The notes beneath the pieces were generated by a model. That model was not told where the DNA came from. It made no database searches and worked only from the letters and a program-made list of their open reading frames with translations. From assembly GCF_027580225.2 (NCBI RefSeq), contig NC_073356.2:7164501-7228500 (forward strand): a DNA stretch of 64,000 nt. Reading direction: 5' to 3'. Shown here in pieces: positions 34,053 to 46,240 of this stretch; position 1 is the stretch's first letter; the number at the start of each line of letters is the position of its first letter. Both the position numbers and the translations under genes were made by a program. The DNA is from Misgurnus anguillicaudatus. Lineage: Eukaryota; Chordata; Actinopteri; Cypriniformes; Cobitidae.

Positions 34053-34988
34053 GTGATACAGCTTGTTTTGTAATGCATCTTCTAAATGCTCATCTGCTAA
34101 ATGCAGAAATGAAATAATATGAGAATATATTCTCCTGTAATATGATTTGGAAAGGTCAGTAGATGTTTTCAGATGTTCAAAACTGGCGCGATAAAAAGTG
34201 ACATTTTCGGTGTGAAAGTAAATATTGTGTGCATTTTATGTGATTTTTAATGCAATGGTAAATCCTACATGACAGTACAGATGCAATACTGTAGTCCAAA
34301 AATATGTATTGCTGGGGGCCTTTGAGACGTCAGTGCCCAGGGGACTTCAAAGTCATAATCCGTCCCTGGTCTCAGTGTATGTCGTACAGTGAGTCTGTCA
34401 GGAAAAGACTTTGTGATGACGGTCTCTGAAGGTTTTAAAAACAGGACCCCTGAATCAGAGCCAGCGTTACACTTGCAACTGATGTCTGAACGCCAGCCGC
34501 AGTCATGCAGTCACCGAGCTGGCAGCCATTGTGGGTCACTTTCAATGCACCCCTGTCAGCAGGTGTGACTTAGCATTTTGTGCTTTGAGAGGATAAAAAG
34601 AAAAAAAATGGAGGTACAGTGACAGAGGTGTAAACCTCATCACTCAGACAGGGAGATACGAGTCCACATGTTTACAGAACCAGAACGGGGGGATGAATAG
34701 AAGAGGGGACGTCAGAGTAGGAATGGAAAATCAAGCTCAGACCATCGCCATACTTGTGACGGGCCTTATCTTACCCTCTCACGACAGGATGCAAGAAGCC
34801 TTCTCCTACTCATCATTTCATACTGCACGAATCTGCCTCTCAAGTTTCTTGGCTTAATCCTTAGATATATGACACAAAGTGGGAGTATTTAGTTATATTC
34901 CCAGAAGTCATTTTTAGAAGCACCTACGCAAAAAAAGACATTATCCACCCAGAGTTACCCACAGTGTCTGCACCATCACAACACTTAA

Positions 34989-35730
34989 AGGAACACGCCC
35001 ACATTTTGGGAATTTAGCTTATTCACCGTATCCCCCAGAGTTAGATAAGTCCATACATACCTCTCTCATCTCCGTGCGTGCTGTAACTCTGTCTGACGCA
35101 GCCCCCGCTAGCTTAGCTTAGCACAAAGACTGGAAGTGGGTGGCTTTAGCTAGCATACTGCTCCCAATAAGTGACAAAATAACGCGATCATTTTCCTATT
35201 TATGTGTTGTGATTTGTATAGTCAAACCGTGTACAAATAACAAGGTGATATGAGACACAGCGATCTTTTAACAGTATACATACTGAGAACTATATTCTCT
35301 GAAGACGAAGCACTGCCGCATGGGCGGAGTGATTTGCACAATTCTGACCGAACTCTCTGCTCCTCACCAGGGGCTTCTCGTGTGCTGCGAGCAGATCACT
35401 CCGCCCATGCGGCAGTGCTTCGTCTTCAGAGAATATAGTTCTCAGTATGTATACTGTTAAAAGTCTCATATCACCTTGTTATTTGTACACGGTTTGACTA
35501 TACAAATCACAACACATAAATAGGAAAATGATCGCGTTATTTTGTCACTTATTGGGAGCAGTATGCTAGCTAAAGCCACCCACTTCCAGTCTTTGTGCTA
35601 AGCTAAGCTAGCGGGGGCTGCGTCAGGCGGAGTTGCAGCACGCACGGAGATGGGGGGGGTATGTGTGGACTTTTCTGACTCTGGGGGATGCGGTGAATGT
35701 GCTGGGTTCTCAAAATGTGGGCGTGTTCCT
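34989..35730. mobile_element. TTAA-target hairpin element E, near-perfect palindrome
   Basis: TTAA at 34985-34988 and 35731-35734, ends AGGAACACGCCCACATTTT and its inverse. The arms match almost base for base from about 35096 to 35335 against 35390 to 35620; the main difference is an extra segment ACAGCGATC in the left arm near 35257. The match indicates a recent insertion or arm-to-arm conversion. Open frames here are a by-product. Confidence 0.9.
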
Positions 35731-36204
35731 TTAAAGCATTAGATAAGACATGAGGCTACATCTGTTGACACTTTCAAACGAACCATATGCAAATTCATTA
35801 TTAAACATCATTGCTGAGTAAATTCGAGTTTTCCAAACGTTCGAAATCGCCTTATTTCCAACATCACAAACATGTAACCAATCACATCAGCACAGTTGAA
35901 TGAGTGGATCAGTAGATCGAGCCATAGATATTTGCTGCGTCAGAAACCGCCTAGTTCCATACTATATAGTAGGCAAAAGCAGTAGGCGAGGGGAGTAGAT
36001 TGTCTGAAAAGTACCCAGATGACCTACTACTTCCGGTTAGATTTTGAAGTGTGCATACGACGGACATTTCACTATCCCATAATGCCCCGGGAGAGGAGTC
36101 GTCATTTGGAAATGGTGGAAAGCGGTGATGCGGCTGTATTTGCACTGGTATGACATGACGTGATGACGACGTATGTCATGTGATGTATCAACATGGTGGA
36201 TGTA

Positions 36205-36330
36205 GTACGTAGTGTTGTAGTTCTCGAGACCGGTCTCAAGACCACTTTTTAAAGGTCTTGGTCTTGTCTTGGAATCGATCGCATTTTTACTCGGTCTCGT
36301 CTCGGTCTCAGACAAAGAGGACACGGGATT
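36205..36330. repeat. Fragment of a GTCTCGAGACC-type repeat
   Basis: AGTGTTGTAGTTCTCGAGACC followed by repeated GGTCTTG and TCGGTCTC motifs, as at the end of a common fish DNA element. No right end was found. Confidence 0.4.
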
Positions 36331-36944
36331 TTATTTCAAGACTGTTCTATCCCACAACTGATGGCACATCACAAATTTATTTTTTATCATTAATTTTATG
36401 CAGTTTATTCAGGTTTGGCATATGATGTTGGCACTGTTAAAGCATTGTTTAAGTTTCTCCCAATGACAATTTTTCTAATTTTATTACTAAAAACACCTGC
36501 ATTGTGTTAAGTGCATGGCAAGCCATGGAAAGACAGTTTAGATTAAATGGTTAAGTTGATTTAAGCTCTTTAGTGTTTGTTCACTTTTATTTATATATCT
36601 ATGGACCGAGGTGGTGCAAAAGAGTGGAGGCGGGGCTAATTTGCATATTTATATCTGTGGTCCTGGCTGTGCAATTAAGTATAGGCAGGGGCTATTTGCA
36701 TATTCATAGATCCACTACTAACTGAGTCAAGGGTGTAGAGTTACATTCAAGACGTTTTAAAGCATGAAGAAATTACTGTCAGAGGTAAAACTTTTACATA
36801 TGCTATTATGATGCTCAAAGATGAGTTTTAAGTGACAAAATTATAAAATACAGGGGGAACCCAATTGCTGATAGCTCTTAACCAAAAAGATTTTTATTAA
36901 TAATAGAAAGTACCTTCGAGAGGGCAAACAAAGGCAATCATCCA

Positions 36945-37090
36945 AATCACATGACATGACACGACACATGCCACGACACAACACGACACATGACACGACA
37001 CACGACATGACACACGACACGAGACACGACATATGACATGACACGACACATGACACATCACATCACATGACACGACATATGACACAACAT
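36945..37090. repeat. (GACAC/GACAT)n minisatellite
   Basis: About 25 to 30 five-base units, ACGAC, ACATG and ACAC variants, imperfect. The open frames on the - strand across it (rich in Ser, Cys, Val and His) are generated by the repeat. Confidence 0.9.
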
Positions 37091-37175
37091 TTTAGCAGTC
37101 CATGCGTTACAAAACACATAACAGCATCAAAAGATGCACAATGATCCACCACAAGACAGCAGACACAATGACATT

Positions 37176-37857
37176 AGGTGTGTTTGACATCGGCTGTGGC
37201 TGGACGTAACTGATCAGCGAGATTAGCCGCGTGCAGGCGGGGAGGAGCTGAAAACGGAGACGTGAAGTCGTTCACACTGTGGTTCCCATAGTTTGCTTCA
37301 TTTACGTCAGACATGGCTAATCACGTGGCGTTTGCTTGCTTTATTGCAGTAAACATGATTTGTAAGATGTAAACAACATAAAAAGTGGAACTGAAGAGGC
37401 TTACAGCATCTGTTTTTACAGGAATAAAGTTCAACATAAGCATATATTATTTAAATACCAATGTAGTGGGTATATGTTTTTATCCATTTTATTTTGGTGA
37501 ACATGACACAATATAACATCGCGACTACATGAAAAGAACTTTAACTGTTATAAAAATACAGATTTGTGAGCATTTGTGGAACTAAACACGAAATACACGT
37601 GATTGTTGTCATGTGGTGAATCCGACCAATCGTGAAACAGTTGTCGTCATTACAGCCCGTGCAGCTCCTCTTCGGGAAATGCGCTGGCTAACTAAGGCGG
37701 CTGATCTCGAATCACTCTCGCGGTACTTAAAAACCATATGACACAGTCACGTGCCTGCAGCGCCAGCTCAAGTCGGACAAAATTACTAACCGGAATGCAC
37801 TGCTTCAAGTCAGCCGCCAATCGGTCTGCGCAGCGCTGCATGAAGTTAAACACACCT
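37176..37857. mobile_element. Foldback element with AGGTGTGTTT ends
   Basis: AGGTGTGTTTGACAT and TTAAACACACCT are inverted ends, with GGCTG/CAGCC and AGGAGCTG/CAGCTCCTC pairs further in. The 3-base flank ATT occurs on both sides. Superfamily not settled. Confidence 0.5.
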
Positions 37858-38050
37858 ATTAAATAGGGGAGAACTAAACTAGGGAACAAGGACACAAGGT
37901 GAAGGGGTTTAACTAATAATTAACAAGGAAACAAGGGGGGCGGGGTCAAGCCTTAATACAGGAAAGCACGAGGCACACCAACACAACACAGGCCACGTGA
38001 CTCTCCACACAAAACAAGACAATAAAAAGGGCTGCCACGATCCTGTCACA
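37858..38050 (-). repeat. LTR-like fragment, - strand
   Basis: On the - strand, CTTTTTATTGTCTTG, GTGCTTTCCTGTATTAAGG and AACCCCTTCACCTTGTGTCC follow the composition and order of fish Gypsy/ERV LTRs. Ends and duplication are not preserved. Confidence 0.4.
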
Positions 38051-39929
38051 AAAAACAAGTAAAAAGACATACAGGACTGATAGGATCATGATAGTAAATA
38101 GCAGAAAATGAGTATAACAACTTCCAGGGATCTCGTCTTGCTTTTAGAAACAGTTAATGTCATGTGTAGGCCTACTTATAGATGAAAAACACTGATACCA
38201 ACCTTGTTTCTCCAAATAAATGAAACCTGGAGATGATTCAACTCTTGCATCAGCTACAGTAACGGCACGCACAGTGGGCACACAACTCACATTTCATTTA
38301 TTGATCCAAGTTATTCACTCTCATTACCTGTACAGCCTGAACAATTTATCTAATAAAACTAAAATCTGTTTATAAATGTATCATATTTTAATTTGCCTAA
38401 AACGGATCACTTAATTAATGCTCATTGAGTTTAAGGACATAAACCTAAAATTTCACTGAAAATTGGTGAACTTCATTCTCATTACGTACAACTTGAACAA
38501 GTTACATTACTTCAGTAAAACTAAAATACATCTGTTCATGAATGAATAATATTCGAATTGACCTAAACTGACTAATTTATGGTCATTCAACGAATGCCCA
38601 TGTGCATTTTTAAGTATGGCTTTTAGTTGATTGCATCGAAGCCTGAGCATTCTTTCTGAGCACACAATTAGTTAAAATTACTGACATTCATTTTAAAAGC
38701 GGGGTCAGCTGTTTTACAAAGTCTGTTCATTATGATAACATAATAAGTCTCTGTTAGTTTCTTAGAGATTCTTATTAAGCCAGATTGTGTTTCCGTTTTG
38801 TAATCACCTTGATGTTGTTAAACCTGAGTGCTGTATTGGGAACAGATTTTCATATTCAGAGTTCTGCAGTAATGAATGTTTCAAATAATGTCCAATTACA
38901 GTGTTGGCCAAATTGCTTTAATTACAACACGTCAAACTGAACTTAACCAAGATCATTTCACAGATATAATAAGAAAAGATAGAAGTGTGTAAACTGAACG
39001 CACCCAGTGCAGCGAGGAAAGAGAATAATAAATAAATTCATCAGTGTCACATCTCAACGAGGGCGGATATAGCAGGTGAGCGTCCTCACAGAGTTAAATT
39101 CAGCTGCTCTGTAACAGCACTCACACGTTTATAAGCTAGCTTAATATAAAAAAAGATTTGTTGTTTCAACTTAAAAAAAATGTAGGGGGGGGGCTAATGG
39201 TATTTCATGCATTTTGACTTAATATCACAGATAAAGTGTTGTAATCATGTTAAACAAATGCAAAGTGTCAAAAAAGCAGTTGAGTATTTCTTGGCCAAGT
39301 TCATGCCTCCTCTTTTCTACAAGTTTCTGAAAGTTTTTTTCAGTGCTCCTGTGTAAGAAATAAATGCCAGCATGTAAATGTAAAATGGACCCCAGACAGG
39401 AGACGTTTCCAGGCCGGATCTGACTTTGAGTCGTCAGCTGTCTGGGACAAAACTGAACATAATCGTACCGTGCATGCAGATCTGCTTTAATATGACTCAA
39501 GCAGTTAAACATTATTACAGGAGTAGAGAAAGACCTGTGTTTGTGGCAAGACTTGATAATAATACATGAGATATATGAGCGTCTTTTTAATATATTCCAA
39601 TTTCACAGAGCACATCCAGTCATTTTCTATTACAGCAGACGTTCAGATTTGTTTCACGTTATGCAAATCGAACCGCATTACAATGATGCATTGTATGACA
39701 ACAGTGACATTCATACTTTGCTTTACACCTAATTATTAATAAATTCTTGGCCTGGAATGAGATATATTATTGTTGATGACCTTTAATCGAGGACACAGAA
39801 GTAACGCTGAACATCGATCAGTCAGTTCATGTTGCTCCTGCATGTGTGCATGAATCTTTCTGTCTCTGATAACCTTTCCTCTGTTTGAAATGTATTCAGC
39901 TCCAAACAATGAACTCGCAATATCTTCAG
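38051..39929. other. Intergenic sequence without recognised features
   Basis: AT-rich, no supported exon or RNA gene. A short G run is at 39184-39193. A pair of related segments at about 38330-38410 and 38490-38570 (CATTACCTGTACAGCCTGAAC and CATTACGTACAACTTGAAC type) may be an old local duplication. Confidence 0.4.
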
Positions 39930-39933
39930 TTAA

Positions 39934-40659
39934 AGGAATAGTCTACTCATTTTCAATATTAAAATATGTTATTACCTTAACTAAGAATTGTTGATACATC
40001 CCTCTATCATCTGTGTGCGTGCACGTAAGAGCTGGTGGAGCGCGCTGCGACGCTTCGATAGCATTTAGCTTAGCCCCATTCATTCAATGGTACCATTTAG
40101 AGATAAAGTTAGAAGTGACCAAACACATCAACGTTTTTCCTATTTAAGACGAGTAGTTATACGAGCAAGTTTGGTGGTACAAAATAAAACGTAGCGCTTT
40201 TCTAAGCGGATTTAAAAGAGGAACTATATTTTATGGCGTAATAGCACTTTTGGGAGTACTTCGACTCGCCTGAAAAGTCCGCTCCCCTTCTCACTCTCAT
40301 AATGGGAGAGGGAAGGTGTTACTGCGCCGAGTCGAAGTACTCCCAAAAGTGCTATTACGCCATAAAATATAGTTCCTCTTTTAAATCCGCTTAGAAAAGC
40401 GCTACGTTTTATTTTGTACCACCAAACTTGCTCGTATAACTACTCGTCTTAAATAGGAAAAACATTGATGTGTTTGGTCACTTCTAACTTTATCTCTAAA
40501 TGGTACCATTGAATGAATGGGGCTAAGCTAAATGCTATCGAAGTGTCGCAGCGCGCTCCAGCGCTTACGTGCACGCACACAGATGATAGAGGGATGTATC
40601 AACAATTCTTAGATAAGGTAATAACATATTTTAATATTGAAAATGAGTAGACTATTCCT
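39934..40659. mobile_element. Hairpin element D2, near-perfect palindrome
   Basis: TTAA at 39930-39933 and 40660-40663; ends AGGAATAGTCTACTC and inverse. The two arms of about 325 bases agree nearly everywhere around a loop of about 60 bases near 40275-40330. It is the unmutated reference for D1. No coding sequence. Confidence 0.92.
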
Positions 40660-40663
40660 TTAA

Positions 40664-41785
40664 GTAACAGTTGGCCTTATTTGCAGTATTTCAGCACAAA
40701 ACTTCTTTACCCAGCCATGATCAGGTGTTGTGAATATACAGTAGTCACCAGGGCAGAAACCACAATAGTCGAGAGGATATGAAAATCAGAAACCCAATTA
40801 CCCCCCCCCCATGTTTAATTTTTATAAGATACATACATATAGCCCTGAATGTTTTGGTCCCTCCCCAATGTTTAAGATGTGACGTCCGCTGTAGCTGAAG
40901 GGTGTTAGGCATGAAAATAAGGTTATTCTCATGTCACTGTCTCAAAGGCCTTATTTATTTTAGGAAACAGCTACCACATAATACTAACATAAGAACCCAA
41001 ATGTTTGGTATTTCATAGGTTCTGACTTATTAATTGGATTCGTAATGCTAAACATGGGACAAGTTTCAAACAACCATTTGGACATAAGTATTTCTGTGCT
41101 GAAAGCACTTTATCGGAGTCTTTACAAGTTTCGGAAAGTTTTTTGACTACTGAATCTGTTGCGTAAGCAGTGCAGGAAGTACAGTGGAAGTCCTTATATG
41201 GGCACTTCACCCAGAATAGCGCATACATACATCAACAAAGAGCTGACACGAAATCAACGTCACCGCAGAAGTGTGGTGTTGTTTGTTAGGGAAATTTAAG
41301 CTTGTTCAGCTTTCCAACATTATGGAAACAATGGATATGGTTTGTTTATCCGGGGTAGCAATGGAGTTGTGTGTGTTTGTTTAATTCTGGAAGTGGTTGA
41401 AATCGGGTCATGAGTCGCACGCAGTAAATAAAACTGCATCAAATATCTGTTTTGTTGGAAATCGCAGCGTAAGTGCAAATAAAACGACACAAACATGTAG
41501 TGAATCATAAGTTATCCAGAGATAGTGGGATAATGTTTTGTGTGTGTTGTTTGCTCGAGACTTGCTCCGCTCACGGTACGCCTCCAGGAGCTCTGCTTTT
41601 TTCGGAAAATAGCAGTACAACTGATCTGTCTTTTAATGAATCAGATAAAACTAAAAACTCTTCGGAGATACAGTATCATGGATACTACTCTATATGTACT
41701 CAAGATTAACATGGGATAAGCAGAAACACTGCATGTGATATATCAACTTGCATACAAAATGATCACGGATGCTAGAGTTTCTTAG
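40664..41785. other. Intergenic sequence without recognised features
   Basis: Contains a run of ten C at 40801-40810. No exons, RNA genes or bounded repeats are evident. Confidence 0.4.
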
Positions 41786-42024
41786 TTTTCAAAACTGATA
41801 TCTGCCAGCAAAAGGAATCCTAAAACTTTTTTTGAAACTATTAACAACATTGTTTCTCCTGCCATATCTTCTGTCCCTGTGTTTTCTAAAGATGACTGCA
41901 ATCATTTTTTGTCTCACCTTGTGGACAAGGTTACAGCTGTTAGGGCAGGCATTTCACAATCAGCAACCCATATTAAAGTTACTCAACAAAGACCCTCAAT
42001 ACTGAACACCTTTTCCCTCATTTC

Positions 42025-42978
42025 CAGGGCTTAAAAACGAAAAAAAATTAGCAATCGTTTCACTCCGAGCAGAATCGATATTTTAACGTTTCCGTTTTTG
42101 CGTTCCTCATTGAACATTTACGTTCCGAAAACGGTTTACTAACCGGTTAATAACGTTATTTTAATTCAGGCTATACTTTAACAAATGCATGCATACAGAC
42201 GTATTTTCACACAAAAATAATAACATAACACATGATATAACTAAACTTCAACATTTCATTAATTGTTAAAACCACAAAAGAAATACCTGCATTAATTTTA
42301 AGTATAAACAGCTGAAAAAAACGACCCGTTTTATGCCGGTCTTTTACTGGTTGAAACCGCAGCATACTCTGCTGGATGTTTACGTTAAATGTGCCTCTGT
42401 AAGTTACTTCAGTGAATCCCGGCTACTGTACTTCTCCCCCACATCCTTTAATATTGCAGACAGACTTGTTACAGTAAGACAGCTTGTCGTAAGAAAAATA
42501 ATAACGAAAAGGCATTTCTTGGTGGCGACCCATCTAAAAAGTAATTGACAGTGGTATAAGTCCCCTGGCTTTTTTGAGTTACAGTTTGCATCTTCATATT
42601 TCCAAGCAAGTTTTAACTTAAACATACCTCTGAACATTTGATGGGTAGCTTTGTGGTTATTTAAGACAAATGCTATCGGGCCGGAGACTCGATGACTGCG
42701 GCGCGGGCATTTCACTCACGCTATGTGTCAAAGTCACTCACGCTTGATGCGTCAAAGTCACATGTTGTACTGTTCAATTCATGATTGGTCACTGATAAAG
42801 TACAATATTAAAGAAAACGATAAAATAACGTTATTAACCGGTTAATGGTAATTTTAAATAAACGTTTCTGTTCAGAACAATTAAAATTGATTTTGTTTTC
42901 GTTTTTGTTTTTGTTCCTGTTAAAATTTCGTTCGTTTCCGGTTTTCGTTTTCGTTTCTTGAACCGGTTCAGAGCCCTG
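42025..42978. mobile_element. hAT MITE inserted in the L2 LINE
   Basis: Ends CAGGGCTTAAAAACG and TTCAGAGCCCTG; exact 8-base duplication CTCATTTC at 42017-42024 and 42979-42986. The arms repeat CGTTT/AAACG runs inverted. The L2 frame reads through when the element and one duplication are removed. Confidence 0.88.
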
Positions 42979-45279
42979 CTCATTTCCCTGGAGGACATCA
43001 TTAGATTAGTGGGTACAATGAAGCATTCCCAAAGTCCTGTCGATATTTTGCCTATATCTTTGCTCAGGAAATCCATTACATTTATTGGCCCGTGTTTGGT
43101 TTCAATTATAAATCTATCTCTCGGGCTGGGCCAGGTCCCTAGGTGTTTTAAACATGCTGTTGTTCAGCCTCTTTTGAAAAAGAGTAATGTTGATGCAGCA
43201 TCTTTTAACAACTATAGGCCTTTTTCTAAATTGTCTTTTATTTTTTAAATCCTAGAAAAGGTTGTGGCAATGCAGTTAAATTATGTGCTGGAGGCTCATA
43301 ATATCTGTGACAAATACCAGTCTGGCTTTTGTAAAAACCACTCAACTGAAACTGCCCTCCTTGGGGTCTCAAATTATATCTTGATGGCTGCTGATGCAAG
43401 AGAATGTTCTGTGCTGGTCTTGTTGTTAGATCTCAGTGCAGCGTTTGACACTGTTGATCACTGCACTTTGATTGATAGACTGAACTCTCTAGTGGACATT
43501 TCTGGATCTGCTTTGGATTGGTTTACCTCCTACCTCTCTTGCAGGAGTTTTTCAGTGTCCCCAGGATCTTTTATGTCAGATTCTGCTCCTTTGTCCTGTG
43601 GTGTGCCGCAAGGTTCTGTGCTTAGCCCCCTGTTGTTTAGTCTGTATATGCTTCTCCTTGGCAAGATTATAAGTAGTTTTAAAACAGTATCTTATCATTG
43701 TTATGCAGATGAAATCGGTTATATATTTCATTTAGTCCAGATAGACGAGACAAACTGTCCTTTTTGCTGAACAGTTTAGTCTCCATTAATAAATGGATGG
43801 CTGAGAACTTTTTGCAAATTAATACAGATAAAACAGAAGTGAAGATTTTTGCCCCAGACAACATTATTAGGCAGGCACTTTAGGGTCTATCATCCTCTGA
43901 TTGCAGTGACATAAGAAATCTGGGTGTCATTGTTGACAGATGGGTGAGTTTTAAAAGTCATGTTAGGTCTGTGGTTCGCACCTGTTCTTTCCATCTCAGG
44001 AACATTGCTAAGATTAAATTTATGGTTTAAAAAAAGTTATGGAGATGCTTGTGTCACAGAGTGACGAATGCAGGCGGAACAAAAGTTGGTGGAAATAGTT
44101 CCGCCCGGACCGATTTTCACAAACACCATGCCGGTTCCGGCTGACTTTGGGGCAAACAAATCAAGGTGAATATCTAACAGGTGAGCAGAATGAATGAAGC
44201 GATTGGCTTTCACAAGAAGAGGAGGCCCATAAATAGGGCAATGATACGTTCAGAAGGGAAGTTTTTTTTTCGTTTGGAAGTTTGTCCGGGTGAAGCTGTT
44301 TGGTGTGTGCTGGGAGTTTGGTGCCAGCGCTGGTGTGAAGAAGGAGACACTTTGATGTGGATTACTGGCAGGGTGAAGAACTACAGATATTGTGCTGGAC
44401 TCGATTTGGAGATAAGTGAGAAAGCATATATGCTGCAGTGTCATTGTGATCCTGTTATGTGTATTGAAGGAACGGAAGATGTCGAATGGATGTGACGAGT
44501 AAATCTAAAGAGAGGGAGTGGAGTTGGAGGATTAAAACGTCTGTTGTGAAGTACTGTGCAAAGGGAGACACTGTGTGTTCTATCAGAACCCCTTCTGTGA
44601 TGTATTGCTTTCCTTATCTCTGTCCTACCACTGTCTGAGTTCGTTTGTAGCATTAAATGCTTATTCATCACCCAGTCTGTTTCAGTCATTGTGAAGCGTG
44701 GGAGTAGTGGAAGAGGAGGAGTTTTAAGATTGTGACATCTACGCCTTCAGTGCTGTTCTCCTGCCCCCTGTCGCCTACCTGTCCAGGTCTCCGAACCCAG
44801 GCTGAAGCTGTGATACTGACCCTAGTTCACTGTAAGTGTGAAGATTGCGGTGGGTGCTTTTTATTGAAGTGAGTACACGTGGAGAATTGTTGTGCTGTGC
44901 TGTCCTCAATGTTCGTCAGTAATCATTTCCTAGGCTGAGGAAAGAGCCCTGTGTATGAGGAGTCGAGTGGTGGCATCGGAAGGCCGTTTCTTATCTTTGT
45001 GTGATCAAAGGACCGGTTTCATCCTCCTATGCCTGGGTAAAGAGGTGTAGTATGTTATGCTGAATATATAGTGGATTTTATAAACGTGAGTGAAGTGTGT
45101 GTGTGTTCTATGCTACCAGACTACAGGTCCCGAGCCAAAGGCTCGTACCGACGTGGGACTGTCTTCACTGACTGTTGGAAAGTGTCTGGGAGCCCTCCGT
45201 AAGTCTGCTTGTAAGTGGAATGTTACGATTGGATTATATCCACCCTCATCTCCTCCACCTGTTTGTGCTTTGAACAGCT

Positions 45280-45600
45280 AAAGCCCAGTGTGCCACCAGC
45301 CGTTGTAAGTAAAGCTTACCTGAATACTCACCTGTAAATTTTCTTTGCCTGCCCAAGCTAAAGCCTAGTGTGCCACCAGCCGTTGTAAGTAAAGCTTACC
45401 TGAATACTCACCTGTAAATCCTCTTTGCCCACTAAAGCCCAGTGTGCCACCAGCCGTTGTAAGTAAAGCTTACCTGAATACTCACCTGTAAATCCTCTTT
45501 GCCCACTAAAGCCCAGTGTGCCACCAGCCTGTTGAAGTAAAGCTTACCTGAATACTTACCTGTGAAGCCTCTTGCCTGTAAAGCTAAAGTCCAGTGTATG
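45280..45600 (+). repeat. Tandem repeat block 1, about 73-80 bases x 4
   Basis: Units start near 45281, 45361, 45434 and 45507 and contain AAAGCCCAGTGTGCCACCAG, GTAAGTAAAGCTTACCTGAA and TACTCACCTGT. Units two and three are almost identical, so the array expanded recently. Confidence 0.9.
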
Positions 45601-46240
45601 CAAAGGTCCCGTACACCGACCTGCTGCCCACGTTAAAGGCCCTGTATATCTGCCTGCTGCCCTAAGTTAAAGGCCCCGTCTACATATTTACCTGCTGTCC
45701 CAAGCTAAAGGCCCTCTACACCCTTTTGCAGTCCCAAGTTAAAGGTCCCGTACACCAACCTGCGGACCACGTTAAAGGCCCCGTATATCTTCCTGCTGTC
45801 CAAGTTAAAGGCTCCGTATACATACTTACCTGTTGCTCCAAAGTTAAAGGCCCCCTACACCCTCTTGCAGTCCCAAGTTAAAGGTCCCGTATACCGACCT
45901 GCTGCCCACATTGAAGGCCCCATATATCTGCCTGCTGTCAAAGTTAAAGGCCCCGTACACCCACTTGTTGTTCAAAGTTAAAGGTCCCGTGTATATACTT
46001 ACCTGCCGCCCCAAGTTAGAGGCCCCATATACCTACCTGCTCCCCGAAGATAAAGGCCCCGTATACATACCTGCTGTTTTGAGTCAATGGCCCCGTACCT
46101 CTATTCGCTGCCCAAAGTTAAGAGCACCTTCTACTTACCTGCTGTCCCAAGCTGAAGGCCTTGTACACCCACCTGCTGTCGAAGGTAATGGCCCGGTATA
46201 CTGACCAACTGTCAAAGTGCAAGGCCCGTGCACCCACCGC
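45600..46240 (+). repeat. Tandem repeat block 2, diverged units of about 40-70 bases
   Basis: About a dozen units built on AAGTTAAAGGCCCCGTATAC followed by CTTACCTGCTGCCC. Units differ in length and sequence, unlike block 1. An open frame across it (45911-46204) is repeat-driven, with YILL and APYTYLL periodicity. Confidence 0.85.

Larger units (their letters stand above)
30195..34368. mobile_element. hAT element enlarged to 4.2 kb by later insertions
   Basis: Left end AAGGGATGGATTAA (first C changed to A) and right end ATAATCCGTCCCTG are inverted, and the duplication GTCTCAGT is exact at 30187-30194 and 34369-34376. Subterminal GTACCCAGGG and TGCCCAGGGG pair. It contains family C copies, hairpin D1 and a second hAT element. 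Confidence 0.8.

Noticed and set aside
35250..35438. Open frame across the centre of palindrome E
   Set aside because: It runs through a hairpin, so both strands give related peptides; no known family.
44181..44495. 104-codon open frame at the start of the LTR-like element
   Set aside because: No gag, accessory or other motif recognised; kept only as an unassigned frame in that element.
45911..46204. Repetitive open frame (APYTYLL periodicity)
   Set aside because: Generated by the tandem repeats, with unit lengths not kept to multiples of three elsewhere in the array.
45280..46240. CRISPR-like spaced repeats
   Set aside because: Units are continuous tandem repeats in a vertebrate LTR-like element, not short repeats with unique spacers.
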